39,452 nucleotides of DNA. Source: an uncultured Eggerthella sp. (lineage in GTDB: Bacteria > Actinomycetota > Coriobacteriia > Coriobacteriales > Eggerthellaceae). The position numbers were made by a program, and so were the translations under genes. The stretch lies in the NCBI GenBank assembly GCA_937998355.1, contig CALLDI010000008.1, forward strand, positions 1 to 39,452, written 5' to 3'. Under the pieces are notes generated by a model. It searched no databases. It saw only the letters and a program-made list of their open reading frames with translations, and was not told the origin of the DNA. Of the stretch, positions 14,728-23,732 are shown piece after piece (positions within the stretch are counted from its first letter, which is position 1; each line of letters starts with the position of its first letter).

Positions 14728-17370
14728 ATGGAATATATGACCACGGCGGAGATCCGCGAAAAGTATCTGAAATTCTTTGAGGAGAAGGGATGCAAGCGCA
14801 TGCCTTCTTCTTCGCTTATTCCCGACGATCCGTCGCTGTTGCTCACGGCTGCGGGCATGGTGCAGTTCAAGCCCTACTTCTTGCAGCAAAAGCAGCTCGA
14901 AGCGCCCTATATCGGCACCACGACGGTGCAGAAATGCGTTCGCACCAACGACATCGACATCATCGGTACCACGGGTAGGCACCTGAGCTTCTTCGAGATG
15001 CTCGGCAACTTCTCCTTCGGCGAATACTTCAAGGAAGAGATGTGCAAGTGGGCACTGGAGTTCTCTACGGATGTGCTCGGTCTTCCCATGGATCGCCTCT
15101 ATTTCACGGTCTTCGAAGACGATGACGAGACCATCGAGATCTGGAAGGCGCTCGGCGTCGATCCGAGCCACATCTCCAAGCTCGGCGAAGACGACAACTT
15201 CTGGCGCGCAGGTCCGACAGGTCCGTGCGGTCCTTGCTCTGAGCTCTATTACGATCAGGGCCCTGAAGTAGGCTGCGGCAGCCCCGATTGTGCTCCGGGT
15301 TGCGATTGCGACCGTTTCTTGGAATACTGGAACTGCGTGTTCACCCAATACGATGCTCAGGAAGATGGCACGCTCGTGCCGTTGCCGAAGAAGAACATCG
15401 ACACCGGTATGGGTCTCGAGCGCATCGCAGCCATCATGCAGGGCGTGGACAACAACTATGACACCGATATCCTGCGCGACCTCATCGCGGTGGGCGAGGA
15501 TCTCTCGCATACCACCTACAAGCAGGATCCTGCTACCGATCTGGCGCTGCGCATCATCGCCGATCACAGCCGTGCGGTCACCTTCATGATCGCCGATGGC
15601 ATCCTTCCATCCAACGAGGGCCGCGGATATGTGCTGCGTCGCTTGCTGCGCCGTGCGGTCATGAAAGCTCATTCCATCGGCATCGAGGGTGCGTTCCTTG
15701 GTCACTATATCGAGAAGATCATCGAGCTGATGGGCTCGGTCTATCCCGAGATCGTCGAGAACAAGGCGCTCATCCAGCGTATCGTCCTTTCTGAAGAAGA
15801 GCGCTTCGGTGAAACGCTCAAGCAGGGTCAGGCTTATCTCGAAGAGGCGCTCGACGTGCTCGATGGCACGGTGCTGCCAGGCGATCGCGCGTTCGTTCTG
15901 CATGACACGTACGGTTTTCCCATCGAGGTCACGCAAGAGATCTGCGCCGATCGCGGTATCGAGGTCGATCAGGATGGATTCGCGGCCGCCATGGAAGAGC
16001 AGCGTCAGCGTGCGCGCGCCGCGAACGTGGACGATGCCGATGCGGCTTGGTCGACGTTCGGCGGCATCTATGTCGAACTGCTCGCGAAGCTCGGTCCGAC
16101 CTCGTTCACGGGCTACGATCAGCTCGAATCATCAGCCATCATCGACGCGCTCGTGCATGACGGGCAGGTGGTCGATGTGCTCGAGGCGGGCATGGAAGGC
16201 GACATCATCCTCAACACCACGCCTTTCTACGCTGAAATGGGCGGCGAGGTCGGCGATACGGGCATCATCTTCAGCGGTACCGACTCCGCAGAAGTGCTCG
16301 ACACGAAGGCGCCCGAAGCGGGTCTTATCGTGCACAAGGTGAAGGTCGGCACAGGTTCGTTCAAGGTCGGCCAGGAAGTGACCGCATCGGTCGATGCGAA
16401 GCGCCGTGCCTCCATCACGCGCAATCACACCTGTACGCACATCCTTCATGCAGCCCTGCGCGAAGTGTTGGGCGCGCATGTGAAGCAAGCGGGTAGCTAC
16501 GTTGGTCCCGATCGCTTGCGTTTCGACTTCACGCATTTCGAGGCGCTCACTCCTGAACAGATCGCCGCGGTCGAATCGCTGGCGAATTCCTATATCATGC
16601 AGGCTATTCCTACCACGCGTTACGAGACCTCGCTCGACGAGGCGCGCAATTCGGGCGTCACTGCGCTCTTCGGCGAGAAGTACGGCGAGACCGTGCGTGT
16701 CGTCGAGGTCGGTCAGTTCTCGCGCGAACTGTGCGGCGGATGTCACGTGAACAACACGGCCGAGATCGGCTTCGTCAAGATCATCAGTGAAGGAAGCGTG
16801 GGCGCGAGCCTGCGTCGTATCGAGGCGGTCACCAGCTATGGTGCGCTCGAGTACGTCAATGGCATCGAGGCGGAACTGCGCGAAGCAGCTCAGGTCCTTT
16901 CCGTACCACCTTTGGATGTTGCTGAACGTGCTGCATCGAACCTGGCGTCGTTCAAAGAATTGCAGACACGTTTCAAGCGTTCGCAGAATGCTGCAGCCGA
17001 CAATGGCGTCACGGCTCTTATCGATCAGGTCGTCGACGCGCCTGCGGGCTATCCGGTCGTCGTCGCTCAGGTCGACGTGCGCGATCCAGGCATGATGCGC
17101 AACTTGTGGGATGTCGTGCGCTCGCGCATGTCCGCGCCAGGAGCAGCGGTGCTCATCGGCGTGAAGGACGATCGTCCGATCCTGCTGGCGGCCGGTACCG
17201 ACGAAGCGGTGGCTGCTGGTTTCAATGCGGGCAATATCATCAAGACCATCGCCCCGCTCGTTGCTGGTGGCGGCGGCGGCAAGCCCACCATGGCGCAAGC
17301 TGGCGGTAAGGATGTCTCGGGTATCCCTGCAGCGCTCGATAAAGCGCGCAGTGAACTCGGCATCGCGTAG
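14728..17370 (+). CDS. alaS: Alanyl-tRNA synthetase
   Basis: An 880-residue class II synthetase. The catalytic domain carries AEIREKYLKFF, RTNDIDIIGTTGRHLSFFEM and LGNFSFGEYFKEE. The editing domain has HTCTHILHAALREVLG and the zinc-binding CGGCHV (about 669-674). A C-terminal glycine-rich C-Ala segment follows, with VAGGGGGKPTMAQAGGKD. A cysteine-rich insert (Cys183, 188, 192, 194) sits in the catalytic domain before FLEYWN, perhaps a second metal site. I chose the ATG at 14728, which has AGAAAG 8 nt upstream, over the TTG at 14722 and the ATG at 14737. The partner tRNA-Ala with the G3-U70 signal is at the left end of the window. ruvX follows after 22 bp. Confidence 0.96.
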   Translation: MEYMTTAEIREKYLKFFEEKGCKRMPSSSLIPDDPSLLLTAAGMVQFKPYFLQQKQLEAPYIGTTTVQKCVRTNDIDIIGTTGRHLSFFEMLGNFSFGEYFKEEMCKWALEFSTDVLGLPMDRLYFTVFEDDDETIEIWKALGVDPSHISKLGEDDNFWRAGPTGPCGPCSELYYDQGPEVGCGSPDCAPGCDCDRFLEYWNCVFTQYDAQEDGTLVPLPKKNIDTGMGLERIAAIMQGVDNNYDTDILRDLIAVGEDLSHTTYKQDPATDLALRIIADHSRAVTFMIADGILPSNEGRGYVLRRLLRRAVMKAHSIGIEGAFLGHYIEKIIELMGSVYPEIVENKALIQRIVLSEEERFGETLKQGQAYLEEALDVLDGTVLPGDRAFVLHDTYGFPIEVTQEICADRGIEVDQDGFAAAMEEQRQRARAANVDDADAAWSTFGGIYVELLAKLGPTSFTGYDQLESSAIIDALVHDGQVVDVLEAGMEGDIILNTTPFYAEMGGEVGDTGIIFSGTDSAEVLDTKAPEAGLIVHKVKVGTGSFKVGQEVTASVDAKRRASITRNHTCTHILHAALREVLGAHVKQAGSYVGPDRLRFDFTHFEALTPEQIAAVESLANSYIMQAIPTTRYETSLDEARNSGVTALFGEKYGETVRVVEVGQFSRELCGGCHVNNTAEIGFVKIISEGSVGASLRRIEAVTSYGALEYVNGIEAELREAAQVLSVPPLDVAERAASNLASFKELQTRFKRSQNAAADNGVTALIDQVVDAPAGYPVVVAQVDVRDPGMMRNLWDVVRSRMSAPGAAVLIGVKDDRPILLAAGTDEAVAAGFNAGNIIKTIAPLVAGGGGGKPTMAQAGGKDVSGIPAALDKARSELGIA

Positions 17371-17392
17371 CGAAAGCATTCGTCAAGCTGTA

Positions 17393-17803
17393 ATGAGGGT
17401 CATGGCGCTCGATATCGGCGAGGTTCGTTGCGGCATCGCTATCAGCGATCCGGCGATGCGCGTCGCATCGCCGGTGTGCGTGCTTCCCACTGCTGAAGTA
17501 GTGGCCAATGCAGCACCTTTCAAGCGCGTCATCGAAGACTGGGAACCCGAGCTCTTGCTCTCAGGACTTCCGCTCACGCTCAGCGGAGAACAAGGCCCTC
17601 AAGCGAAGCGTATCCAGGAGCAAGCGCGCATCATCGCTGAAGCGCTCGGTCTTCCGTTGGAATTCTGTGACGAGCGTCTCAGTTCCACCGAAGCGAAGCG
17701 CGCGCTACGCGAACAAGGCATGAACGAGAAGACCATGCGTGGTAAGGTTGATAGCGTCGCTGCGTCGATCTTCCTTCAAGCATGGCTCGATGCTCGTCAA
17801 TGA
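17393..17803 (+). CDS. ruvX: Holliday junction resolvase-like YqgF/RuvX
   Basis: A 136-residue RNase H-fold nuclease, the usual length for the family, linked to Holliday junctions and to 16S rRNA 5' maturation. The acidic active-site motifs are ALDIGEVRCGIAISD near the N-terminus, CDERLSSTEAKRAL (about 99-112) and VDSVAASIFLQAW at the C-terminus. The ATG at 17393 gives the typical MRV-x-ALDIGE start; the frame is open further upstream but that part overlaps alaS. A second ATG at 17402 is less likely. The ribosome binding site is weak, so expression may depend on coupling to alaS 22 bp upstream. The order alaS-ruvX-mltG is common in actinobacteria and Firmicutes. Confidence 0.93.
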   Translation: MRVMALDIGEVRCGIAISDPAMRVASPVCVLPTAEVVANAAPFKRVIEDWEPELLLSGLPLTLSGEQGPQAKRIQEQARIIAEALGLPLEFCDERLSSTEAKRALREQGMNEKTMRGKVDSVAASIFLQAWLDARQ

Positions 17804-17824
17804 TTGCAAAACGAAAGGTCCATC

Positions 17825-18961
17825 GTGCTCAATCGTAAGGTCACGTACTCAAGCAAATCTAATCATGCGGCTCGTGCGGCACATGCGCGCGGAGAGCGTG
17901 AATTCAGCAAATACGATACCTCGCTCATCAAGCCGAAGCGACCGAAGACTCCGCTCTATATCGGTATCGGTGTTGCCATTCTGGTCATCATCATGCTGGT
18001 CTTCACGATGGTGAATTGCATGGGTTCGTGTGATAAGAACCCCAACATGCTGCCTGATGGGGAAGAGGTACGCATCGAGATCCCCGAGGGGTCGACCACG
18101 CCGCAGATCGCTGCCATCCTCTATGATGCGGGCATCATCGAGAACCAGAAAGCCTTCAGCGACGAGGTTTCCAAGCGCGGTTATGCTTCTTCACTGAAGT
18201 CGGGCATCTATACGTTCACGGGCGGTACGCCACTTGCTGAAGTGGTCGAACACTTGAATGCGGGTCCGAACGCGGCGGATAATAGCTATGTCATTCCCGA
18301 GGGGTATACCATCGAGCGTACGGCGAAGGCGGTCTCTGAAGCGTATGGCGGGTCGATCAGCGAAGCTGACTTCCTGGCTGCTGCGCGCGATGCCTCGCGT
18401 TTCGAGGATGAATTTCCCTTCGTGAAGGATGCCTACGACGATTCGCTCGAGGGCTTCCTCTTCCCGAAGACCTACGAGGTGATCGCGGGCAGCACGGCAG
18501 ACGATGTCGTCGCGCAGATGCTCACGCAGTACCAGCTCGAGGTGCAGGAGCTCGACTATACCTATCCACACGAGCAGGGCTTGAGCGATTACGAGACGCT
18601 CATCCTCGCTTCGATCATCGAGCGCGAAGCAGCGCACGACAACAAAGCGAAGGTGGCTTCGGTCTTCTATAACCGTCTCGCGATCGACATGGCGCTCCAG
18701 TCGGATGCGACCACGGCGTACGCGATCGGGGGCGATCCTACTCCGGATGATCTCAAGATCGAAGGTCCGTTCAACACCTACCTCAATATAGGTTTGCCTC
18801 CTGGACCCATCTGCTCACCGGGCATGGATTCGCTCGAAGCAGCTTGCCATCCTGAAGCTACCGATTACTTCTATTTCTACTTCAAGGACAACGGTCAGGG
18901 TGGCTTGGATTACTTCTTCAGCAAGACCTACGAGGAGCATCAGGCTGCCATCAACGGATAG
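17825..18961 (+). CDS. mltG: Endolytic murein transglycosylase MltG
   Basis: A 378-residue inner-membrane enzyme that cuts nascent glycan strands and so sets their length. A basic, probably cytoplasmic N-terminus (about 1-41) precedes one membrane segment (about 42-62). A LysM-like/YceG extracellular domain follows, with IPEGSTTPQIAAILYDAG and VIPEGYTIERTA. The catalytic region is LASIIEREAAHD, where Glu266 matches the essential glutamate of Escherichia coli MltG. It is followed by YNRL and ALQSDATTAYA, and by NTYLNIGLPPGPICSPG. I chose the GTG at 17825 because GAAAGG lies 6 nt upstream; a TTG at 17804 would directly follow the ruvX stop without a ribosome binding site. Confidence 0.95.
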   Translation: MLNRKVTYSSKSNHAARAAHARGEREFSKYDTSLIKPKRPKTPLYIGIGVAILVIIMLVFTMVNCMGSCDKNPNMLPDGEEVRIEIPEGSTTPQIAAILYDAGIIENQKAFSDEVSKRGYASSLKSGIYTFTGGTPLAEVVEHLNAGPNAADNSYVIPEGYTIERTAKAVSEAYGGSISEADFLAAARDASRFEDEFPFVKDAYDDSLEGFLFPKTYEVIAGSTADDVVAQMLTQYQLEVQELDYTYPHEQGLSDYETLILASIIEREAAHDNKAKVASVFYNRLAIDMALQSDATTAYAIGGDPTPDDLKIEGPFNTYLNIGLPPGPICSPGMDSLEAACHPEATDYFYFYFKDNGQGGLDYFFSKTYEEHQAAING

Positions 18962-18985
18962 CGTCGTTGTCTCGAAGGGGGACGC

Positions 18986-19552
18986 GTGGGGCTGTATGAG
19001 CCAGATAGATATTTCTCTTCGGTCGCCCGCATCGATGTGGAATGGGATCTTGCGCGCCTCGGATTGACCCATGTCTTCCTCGACGTCGACAACACCATTC
19101 GTCGCCGCGATAACGATGAAGTGCCTCGTGCGGTGCGCGCGTGGCTCGTGAAAGCGCGCGATAAGGGAATCTCGCTCTGCCTGCTCAGCAACAACTTCCA
19201 TGACGATATCTACGATCTTGCGCGCGATCTCGACCTTCCCGTGGTGGCGAAAGCGATGAAGCCGTTGCCCTTCGGGTTCCAGCGTGCGATGAAGTTCGTG
19301 GACGCAACGCCCGAGACGAGCGTCATGGTGGGCGATCAGCTGCTCACCGATGTGGTGGGGGCTCACGTAGTGGGTATGAAGGCATATCTCGTTCGTCCGC
19401 TCGTGGATGTCGATCTCAAGCATACGGTGGTGATGCGCCGTATCGAAGAACGCCTTCTGCGCGAGAAGGTTCCGCAGGGCGAGCCGCTTGCCGATCCTGG
19501 TGCGTGCGTGGTCTCTGAAGAGGCGAGCGCGCTCGATCGCCAGCAGGATTAA
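18986..19552 (+). CDS. YqeG-family HAD IIIA phosphatase
   Basis: A 188-residue HAD-superfamily hydrolase. Motif I is FLDVDNTI with Asp33 and Asp35 as nucleophile and acid/base. Motif II is LLSNNF, motif III includes KAMKPLP, and motif IV is VGDQLLTDVVGAH. This set and the length match the YqeG family, whose Bacillus member lies in the yqeH-aroD-yqeI region; the substrate is unknown. GTG start with GAAGGGGGA upstream. It follows mltG by 24 bp and precedes the aroC leader, consistent with an operon ending here. The C-terminus (about 160-188) is a variable acidic tail. Confidence 0.9.
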   Translation: MGLYEPDRYFSSVARIDVEWDLARLGLTHVFLDVDNTIRRRDNDEVPRAVRAWLVKARDKGISLCLLSNNFHDDIYDLARDLDLPVVAKAMKPLPFGFQRAMKFVDATPETSVMVGDQLLTDVVGAHVVGMKAYLVRPLVDVDLKHTVVMRRIEERLLREKVPQGEPLADPGACVVSEEASALDRQQD

Positions 19553-19642
19553 CGCCGCGTTAATTACCTCCGTTCGTATCAGAGATTTTGCTAGACTGGA
19601 TGATGCGAACCACTAGAATAAGTCTAGGGAAACTTCCGATTC

Positions 19643-19660
19643 GCGCTCATCGCTGAGCGC
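19643..19660 (+). promoter_or_regulatory. Hairpin in the aroC leader
   Basis: GCGCTCA (19643-19649) and TGAGCGC (19654-19660) form a perfect 7-bp stem with a TCGC loop, 20 bp upstream of the aroC ATG. No T-run follows, so it is not an intrinsic terminator. It may stabilise the mRNA or modulate translation. No firm promoter was identified between 19553 and 19642. Confidence 0.4.
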
Positions 19661-19680
19661 ATGTTCCAATAAGGATGGTT

Positions 19681-20853
19681 ATGGAATACGTATCTGCTGG
19701 TGAAAGCCATGGTCCTGCGCTGACGGCAATCGTCTCGGGTGTTCCTGCGGGTCTTACGATCTCAGAGAAGAACATCAACTCCGACTTGGCTCGCCGCCAG
19801 GGCGGTTATGGCCGCGGCGGTAGACAGAAGATCGAGAAGGATCGCGTGCAGATCCTCTCCGGCGTTCGTTTCGGACGTACGCTCGGTTCTCCTATCGCGC
19901 TCATGATCCAGAACGACGATTGGGTGAACTGGACCGATCGTATGGCCATCTTCGGTGATGCTCCCAAGGATCTCGTGCGTGAGGTCACGCCGCGCCCGGG
20001 GCATGCCGATCTGCTCGGCGTGCTGAAGAACGACATGACGGATTGTCGCAACATCCTCGAACGCTCGAGCGCGCGTGAGACCGCCATTCGCGTCGCCGCT
20101 TCGGGCATCGCGCGTGAATTTCTCGCCGAAGTGGGCGTGGAGGTCTATTCTTATGTCGTTTCGATCGGCGGGGTCGGCATGGAAGAGGAAGACCCCATGC
20201 GCGACGCGGCCGATTATCGTCCGCTCGCTATCGAGATGAGCGAACTGCGCTGTCCTGATGAAGCGGCGACGGAGGCCATGAAAGCGCGCATCGATGAAGC
20301 GAAGGAGCTCGGGCAGAGCCTGGGCGGCACCTTCCGCGTGGTCGTGAACGGGTTGCTCCCGACTCTCGGTGGCTTCGAGGAATCTCGCAACCGTCTCACG
20401 TCCAAGCTCGGGGGAGCGCTCTTCTCCATCCCGGCCATCAAAGGCGTCGAGTTCGGTATCGGCTTCGAGAATGCCGCTGTGCTCGGTCGCGAAGCTCACG
20501 ACGAGATCTACCTTGACTCGAAGAAGGGCTTCATGCGTTCGACCAATCGCGCGGGCGGTCTTGAAGGAGGCATGACCACGGGCATGCCGCTCATCATGAC
20601 TGCTGCCATGAAACCCATCCCGACGCAGATCGACCCGCTGAACACCGTCAATCTTGATACGCTCGAAGTCGATAAGGCTTCTACGGAGCGAAGCGACGTG
20701 TGCGCGGTCCCGGCAGCCGCCGTGGTAGCAGAGGCTGAAGTGGCCTTCGTGCTCGCGCAGGCGTACCTCGATAAATTCGGAGCGGACAACATGACCGACA
20801 TCAAGGCGAACATCGAGGCCTTCAAAAAACGAATCAAGACCATGTCACGCTAG
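19681..20853 (+). CDS. aroC: Chorismate synthase
   Basis: A 390-residue enzyme that converts 5-enolpyruvylshikimate-3-phosphate to chorismate with reduced FMN. Family signatures are AGESHGPALTAI at the N-terminus, GRGGRQKIEKDRVQILSG, RPGHADLLG, RSSARETAIRVAASG, GVEFGIGFENA and NRAGGLEGGMTTG. I chose the ATG at 19681, which has AAGGA 5 nt upstream and gives the usual MEYVSAGESHG start. An ATG six bases earlier would place that ribosome binding site inside the gene. It opens the shikimate cluster aroC-aroK-aroB; aroK starts 25 bp downstream. Confidence 0.97.
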   Translation: MEYVSAGESHGPALTAIVSGVPAGLTISEKNINSDLARRQGGYGRGGRQKIEKDRVQILSGVRFGRTLGSPIALMIQNDDWVNWTDRMAIFGDAPKDLVREVTPRPGHADLLGVLKNDMTDCRNILERSSARETAIRVAASGIAREFLAEVGVEVYSYVVSIGGVGMEEEDPMRDAADYRPLAIEMSELRCPDEAATEAMKARIDEAKELGQSLGGTFRVVVNGLLPTLGGFEESRNRLTSKLGGALFSIPAIKGVEFGIGFENAAVLGREAHDEIYLDSKKGFMRSTNRAGGLEGGMTTGMPLIMTAAMKPIPTQIDPLNTVNLDTLEVDKASTERSDVCAVPAAAVVAEAEVAFVLAQAYLDKFGADNMTDIKANIEAFKKRIKTMSR

Positions 20854-20878
20854 ACCAACGACAAGGAAAGAGGGGCAC

Positions 20879-21442
20879 ATGACGAACGAAACCACGCACG
20901 CAGGGGGCTATGCTCTCACCAAACCAGTATTCTTCATCGGCTTCATGGGTGCAGGCAAGACCAGCGTCTCCCAGCAGCTCGCGGTCCAATATGGTCTTGC
21001 GTCCATCGACGCGGATGAATACTTGGAACTGCGCGAAGATCGTATCATCGCCGACATCTTCGCAGAAGATGGGGAAGAGGTGTTCCGCGATATCGAGACC
21101 GACGTGCTGCGCGACCTGGCTGGTCGTTCCCCGCGCTTGATCGGCTGCGGTGGTGGCGTGGTCACCAAGCGCGCTGAGAACGCCGAGATCATGCGCGATA
21201 ACGGCTACGTGGTCTATTTGCAGGTCACGGCTGATGAGGCTGCTCGACGCATCCCGAACACCGACTCGCGTCCCATGTTCAAGAATCTCGATACGGCGCG
21301 CAAGACCATCGTCGAGCGCATCCCGCAGTACGAGGCGGCTGCGCATTATTCGATCGATACGGAGGGCCGTGCGGTCACCGATATCGCGCAGGAGATCGCT
21401 GAGCACTTGCTCGAAACCGGCATCATGGTCGAAGAAGCGTAG
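20879..21442 (+). CDS. aroK: Shikimate kinase
   Basis: A 187-residue P-loop kinase that phosphorylates shikimate at the 3-hydroxyl. The Walker A motif is GFMGAGKTSVS (about 21-31). The shikimate-binding region includes DADEYLELRE and EEVFRDIE, followed by LIGCGGGVV. The lid region around RPMF contains the conserved arginine. About 15 extra N-terminal residues precede the P-loop. GGAAAGAGGGG precedes the ATG. aroB starts 4 bp after the stop, so the two are tightly linked. A different gene downstream replaces the aroQ found in the comparable mycobacterial cluster. Confidence 0.95.
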   Translation: MTNETTHAGGYALTKPVFFIGFMGAGKTSVSQQLAVQYGLASIDADEYLELREDRIIADIFAEDGEEVFRDIETDVLRDLAGRSPRLIGCGGGVVTKRAENAEIMRDNGYVVYLQVTADEAARRIPNTDSRPMFKNLDTARKTIVERIPQYEAAAHYSIDTEGRAVTDIAQEIAEHLLETGIMVEEA

Positions 21443-21446
21443 AGGC

Positions 21447-22544
21447 ATGAGCAAGGTCGTCGTCGACATAGCAGGGCATGCCCCTTACGACGTGCGCGTC
21501 ATGCCTGGTGCGATCGCAAGTCTGGGCGCCACGCTGCGCGAGCTCGATGCGAACCCGCAGGCGCTCATCATCACCGATGGTGAGGTGGCCGCGCGCTACC
21601 TCGATCCCGTGCGCGTATCGCTCGAAGCAGTCGACTATCACTGTTCGGTCATCACGGTCCCTTCAGGAGAAGAAGCGAAATCCATCGCGTGCGCTGCCGA
21701 GATATGGAACGCCATGGCCGACTGCAAGCTCAATCGCGACTCGCTCGTGGTGGCACTGGGCGGTGGGGTCGTGGGCGATCTGGCGGGCTTCACAGGCTCG
21801 ACCTTCATGCGCGGGCTTTCAGTGGTGCAAGTGCCCACCACGCTACTCTCTATGGTGGATTCTTCCGTGGGCGGCAAGACGGCCATCAACCTCGATGCGG
21901 GAAAGAACCTGGTCGGAACCTTTTGTCAGCCACTCTACGTGTGCGCCGATCTCGATACGCTCTCCACGCTGCCTGAACGTGAATGGGCGTGCGGATGCGC
22001 CGAGATCGCGAAATCCGCGCTCATCGATTCGGATGATTTCTTCTTCTGGTTGTGCGCGCATGCCGAAGAGCTGGCCGCACGCGATATGGCTGTCACGCAA
22101 GAGGCGGTGGTTCGCAGCGTCGTCTTCAAAGCGCAGGTGGTCGCAGCCGACGAACAGGAAACCAAGGGCGTGCGCGAATGTCTCAACTACGGTCATACGC
22201 TCGCTCATGCGATCGAGACCGAGGCGGGCTATGGTCGGTATTCCCATGGCGCTGCGGTAGCTGAAGGCATGCGTTTCGCGGCGCGTTTGGCGGCAGCCCG
22301 CTTGGGAACGCCGGTCGACCTGGTGCGCTCGCAGGATGAATTGCTCGATGCGCTGGGGTTGCCGGCGCTCGACTTCCATGCCGATCCGAATCGTCTGCTC
22401 GAGCTGATGTTCTCCGACAAGAAGGTGCGCTCGAACACGCTACGCTTCGTGCTCCCGCGTGATGTGGGGGAATGGGAAGTGGCAACGCTCGAGCCGGAGT
22501 TCGTTCTGGAGCATCTCGTCGCTTGGCAACAGAGCCTTTCTTAG
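21447..22544 (+). CDS. aroB: 3-Dehydroquinate synthase
   Basis: A 365-residue NAD- and zinc-dependent enzyme that makes 3-dehydroquinate from DAHP, the second step of the shikimate pathway. Motifs are LIITDGEVAARYLD, VPSGEEAKS, VALGGGVVGDLAGFTGSTFM, QVPTTLLSMVDSSVGGKTAIN (split around PTTLLS-MVDSSVGG), GCAEIAKSALI, LNYGHTLAHAIE and YSHGAAVAEGM; the last three supply zinc ligands. I placed the start at the ATG 4 bp after aroK, giving MSKVVVDIAGHAPYDV. The frame is open upstream but overlaps aroK. AGAGG lies very close to the ATG. The M24 peptidase gene follows 14 bp downstream. Confidence 0.97.
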   Translation: MSKVVVDIAGHAPYDVRVMPGAIASLGATLRELDANPQALIITDGEVAARYLDPVRVSLEAVDYHCSVITVPSGEEAKSIACAAEIWNAMADCKLNRDSLVVALGGGVVGDLAGFTGSTFMRGLSVVQVPTTLLSMVDSSVGGKTAINLDAGKNLVGTFCQPLYVCADLDTLSTLPEREWACGCAEIAKSALIDSDDFFFWLCAHAEELAARDMAVTQEAVVRSVVFKAQVVAADEQETKGVRECLNYGHTLAHAIETEAGYGRYSHGAAVAEGMRFAARLAAARLGTPVDLVRSQDELLDALGLPALDFHADPNRLLELMFSDKKVRSNTLRFVLPRDVGEWEVATLEPEFVLEHLVAWQQSLS

Positions 22545-22558
22545 CGAGGGGCCTTATG

Positions 22559-23704
22559 ATGGATGAAGCTGGACTGAAACGCGCGCGCCTCGATGCCTCT
22601 CGTGCTCGCATCGCGCGCATTCGAGAAGCGCTCGCTGCGCGCGAGATCGATGCGCTCTATTTGCGCGATCTTCCCAACATCGCCTGGGTCACCGCCTTCG
22701 ACGGTGTGTTCGATGATGAGTCTGCCCATGCGCTCCTCATCACGCAAGAAGGGGCATGGTTGCACTCTGATTCGCGCTATATCTCAGCTCTCGAAGCAGC
22801 TGCGGAAGGGAGCGCTATCGCGCTCTCGACCTGTTCGAGCGGTCATGCGAAATGGGCATTCGGCTTGCTCGAAGCATCTGCCCGCATGGCGATAGAGGAT
22901 ACGCTCACCTTACGAGAATTCCATGCGCTCGAGTCTGCGCTCGCAGAGACGGGAAGTACGGTCGAACTCGTGCAGACCACGGGGCTCGTCGAAGGTCTGC
23001 GCAGCGTGAAGGATGAACTTGAGATCGCGCTCATGCGCGAAGCGCAGCGCATCACGGATGCGGGTTTCTCTTTCATCGTCGAGTTCATCGAGCCGGGCAT
23101 GACCGAGGCGCAGGTGCAACGTGCGCTCGATACGTTCATGCTCGAACAGGGTGCGGAAGGACTGGCGTTCCCGACCATCGTCGCCACGGGCGATCATGCG
23201 GCGAGCCCGCATGCGATCCCGGGCGATCGCGTCATCGAAGTAGGGGATGCGGTGGTCATGGATTTCGGCGCGCGCTATGGCGGCTATTGCTCGGACATGA
23301 CGCGTACGATCTTCATCGGCGAGCCGCACGAGAAGCTACGCTCGGCGTGGGAGACGATGCGTGAAGCTAACGAGCGCTGCGAAGCGGCGGTCCGTGCCGG
23401 CAAGACGGGCGCGGAGATCCATGCGCTCGCTGAAGATATCCTCGCTCGGGGCGGCTTCGCGAAGAAGATGGGACATGGTCTGGGGCATAGCTTGGGTCTC
23501 TACATCCACGAAGATCCAGCGCTCTCGCCACGCAACACCGATCCGCTGCCTGCAGGAGCGGTGCTCACCGTAGAGCCTGGCATCTATCTTCCGGGCGAAT
23601 TCGGCATGCGACTCGAAGATTTCGGGGTCGTCACCGAAACGGGTTTTGAGGTTATCACCCAAAGTACGCACGAGATGGTTATAATAGACCCACAATCACG
23701 CTGA
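22559..23704 (+). CDS. pepQ: M24-family aminopeptidase, Xaa-Pro type
   Basis: A 381-residue metallopeptidase of the creatinase/prolidase fold (M24B), cleaving peptides with proline in the second position. The N-terminal creatinase-like domain (about 1-130) contains IDALYLRDLPNIAWVTAFDG. The catalytic domain shows VVMDFGARYGGYCSDMTRT, MGHGLGHSLGLYIHE and LTVEPGIYLPGEFGMRLED, which carry the Asp, His and Glu ligands of a two-metal site. Two ATGs lie side by side (22556 and 22559); GAGGGG is better spaced for the second. pepQ next to efp is a conserved pair in both actinobacteria and Firmicutes. Prolidase and aminopeptidase P cannot be told apart by eye. Confidence 0.88.
   Translation: MDEAGLKRARLDASRARIARIREALAAREIDALYLRDLPNIAWVTAFDGVFDDESAHALLITQEGAWLHSDSRYISALEAAAEGSAIALSTCSSGHAKWAFGLLEASARMAIEDTLTLREFHALESALAETGSTVELVQTTGLVEGLRSVKDELEIALMREAQRITDAGFSFIVEFIEPGMTEAQVQRALDTFMLEQGAEGLAFPTIVATGDHAASPHAIPGDRVIEVGDAVVMDFGARYGGYCSDMTRTIFIGEPHEKLRSAWETMREANERCEAAVRAGKTGAEIHALAEDILARGGFAKKMGHGLGHSLGLYIHEDPALSPRNTDPLPAGAVLTVEPGIYLPGEFGMRLEDFGVVTETGFEVITQSTHEMVIIDPQSR
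23680..23685 (+). promoter_or_regulatory. Candidate -10 element for efp inside the end of the peptidase gene
   Basis: A perfect TATAAT lies 47 bp upstream of the efp GTG, within the last codons of the M24 peptidase. No good -35 stands at 16-18 bp (TTATCA is 22 bp upstream). It may give efp independent transcription. Confidence 0.35.
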
Positions 23705-23732
23705 ATGACGAGTCAAGAAACGAGGAACACCT

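Noticed and set aside
14704..17379. Long minus-strand frames of 410 and 415 codons opposite alaS
   Set aside because: Shadows of alaS codon bias; no recognisable domain, start signal or operon context.
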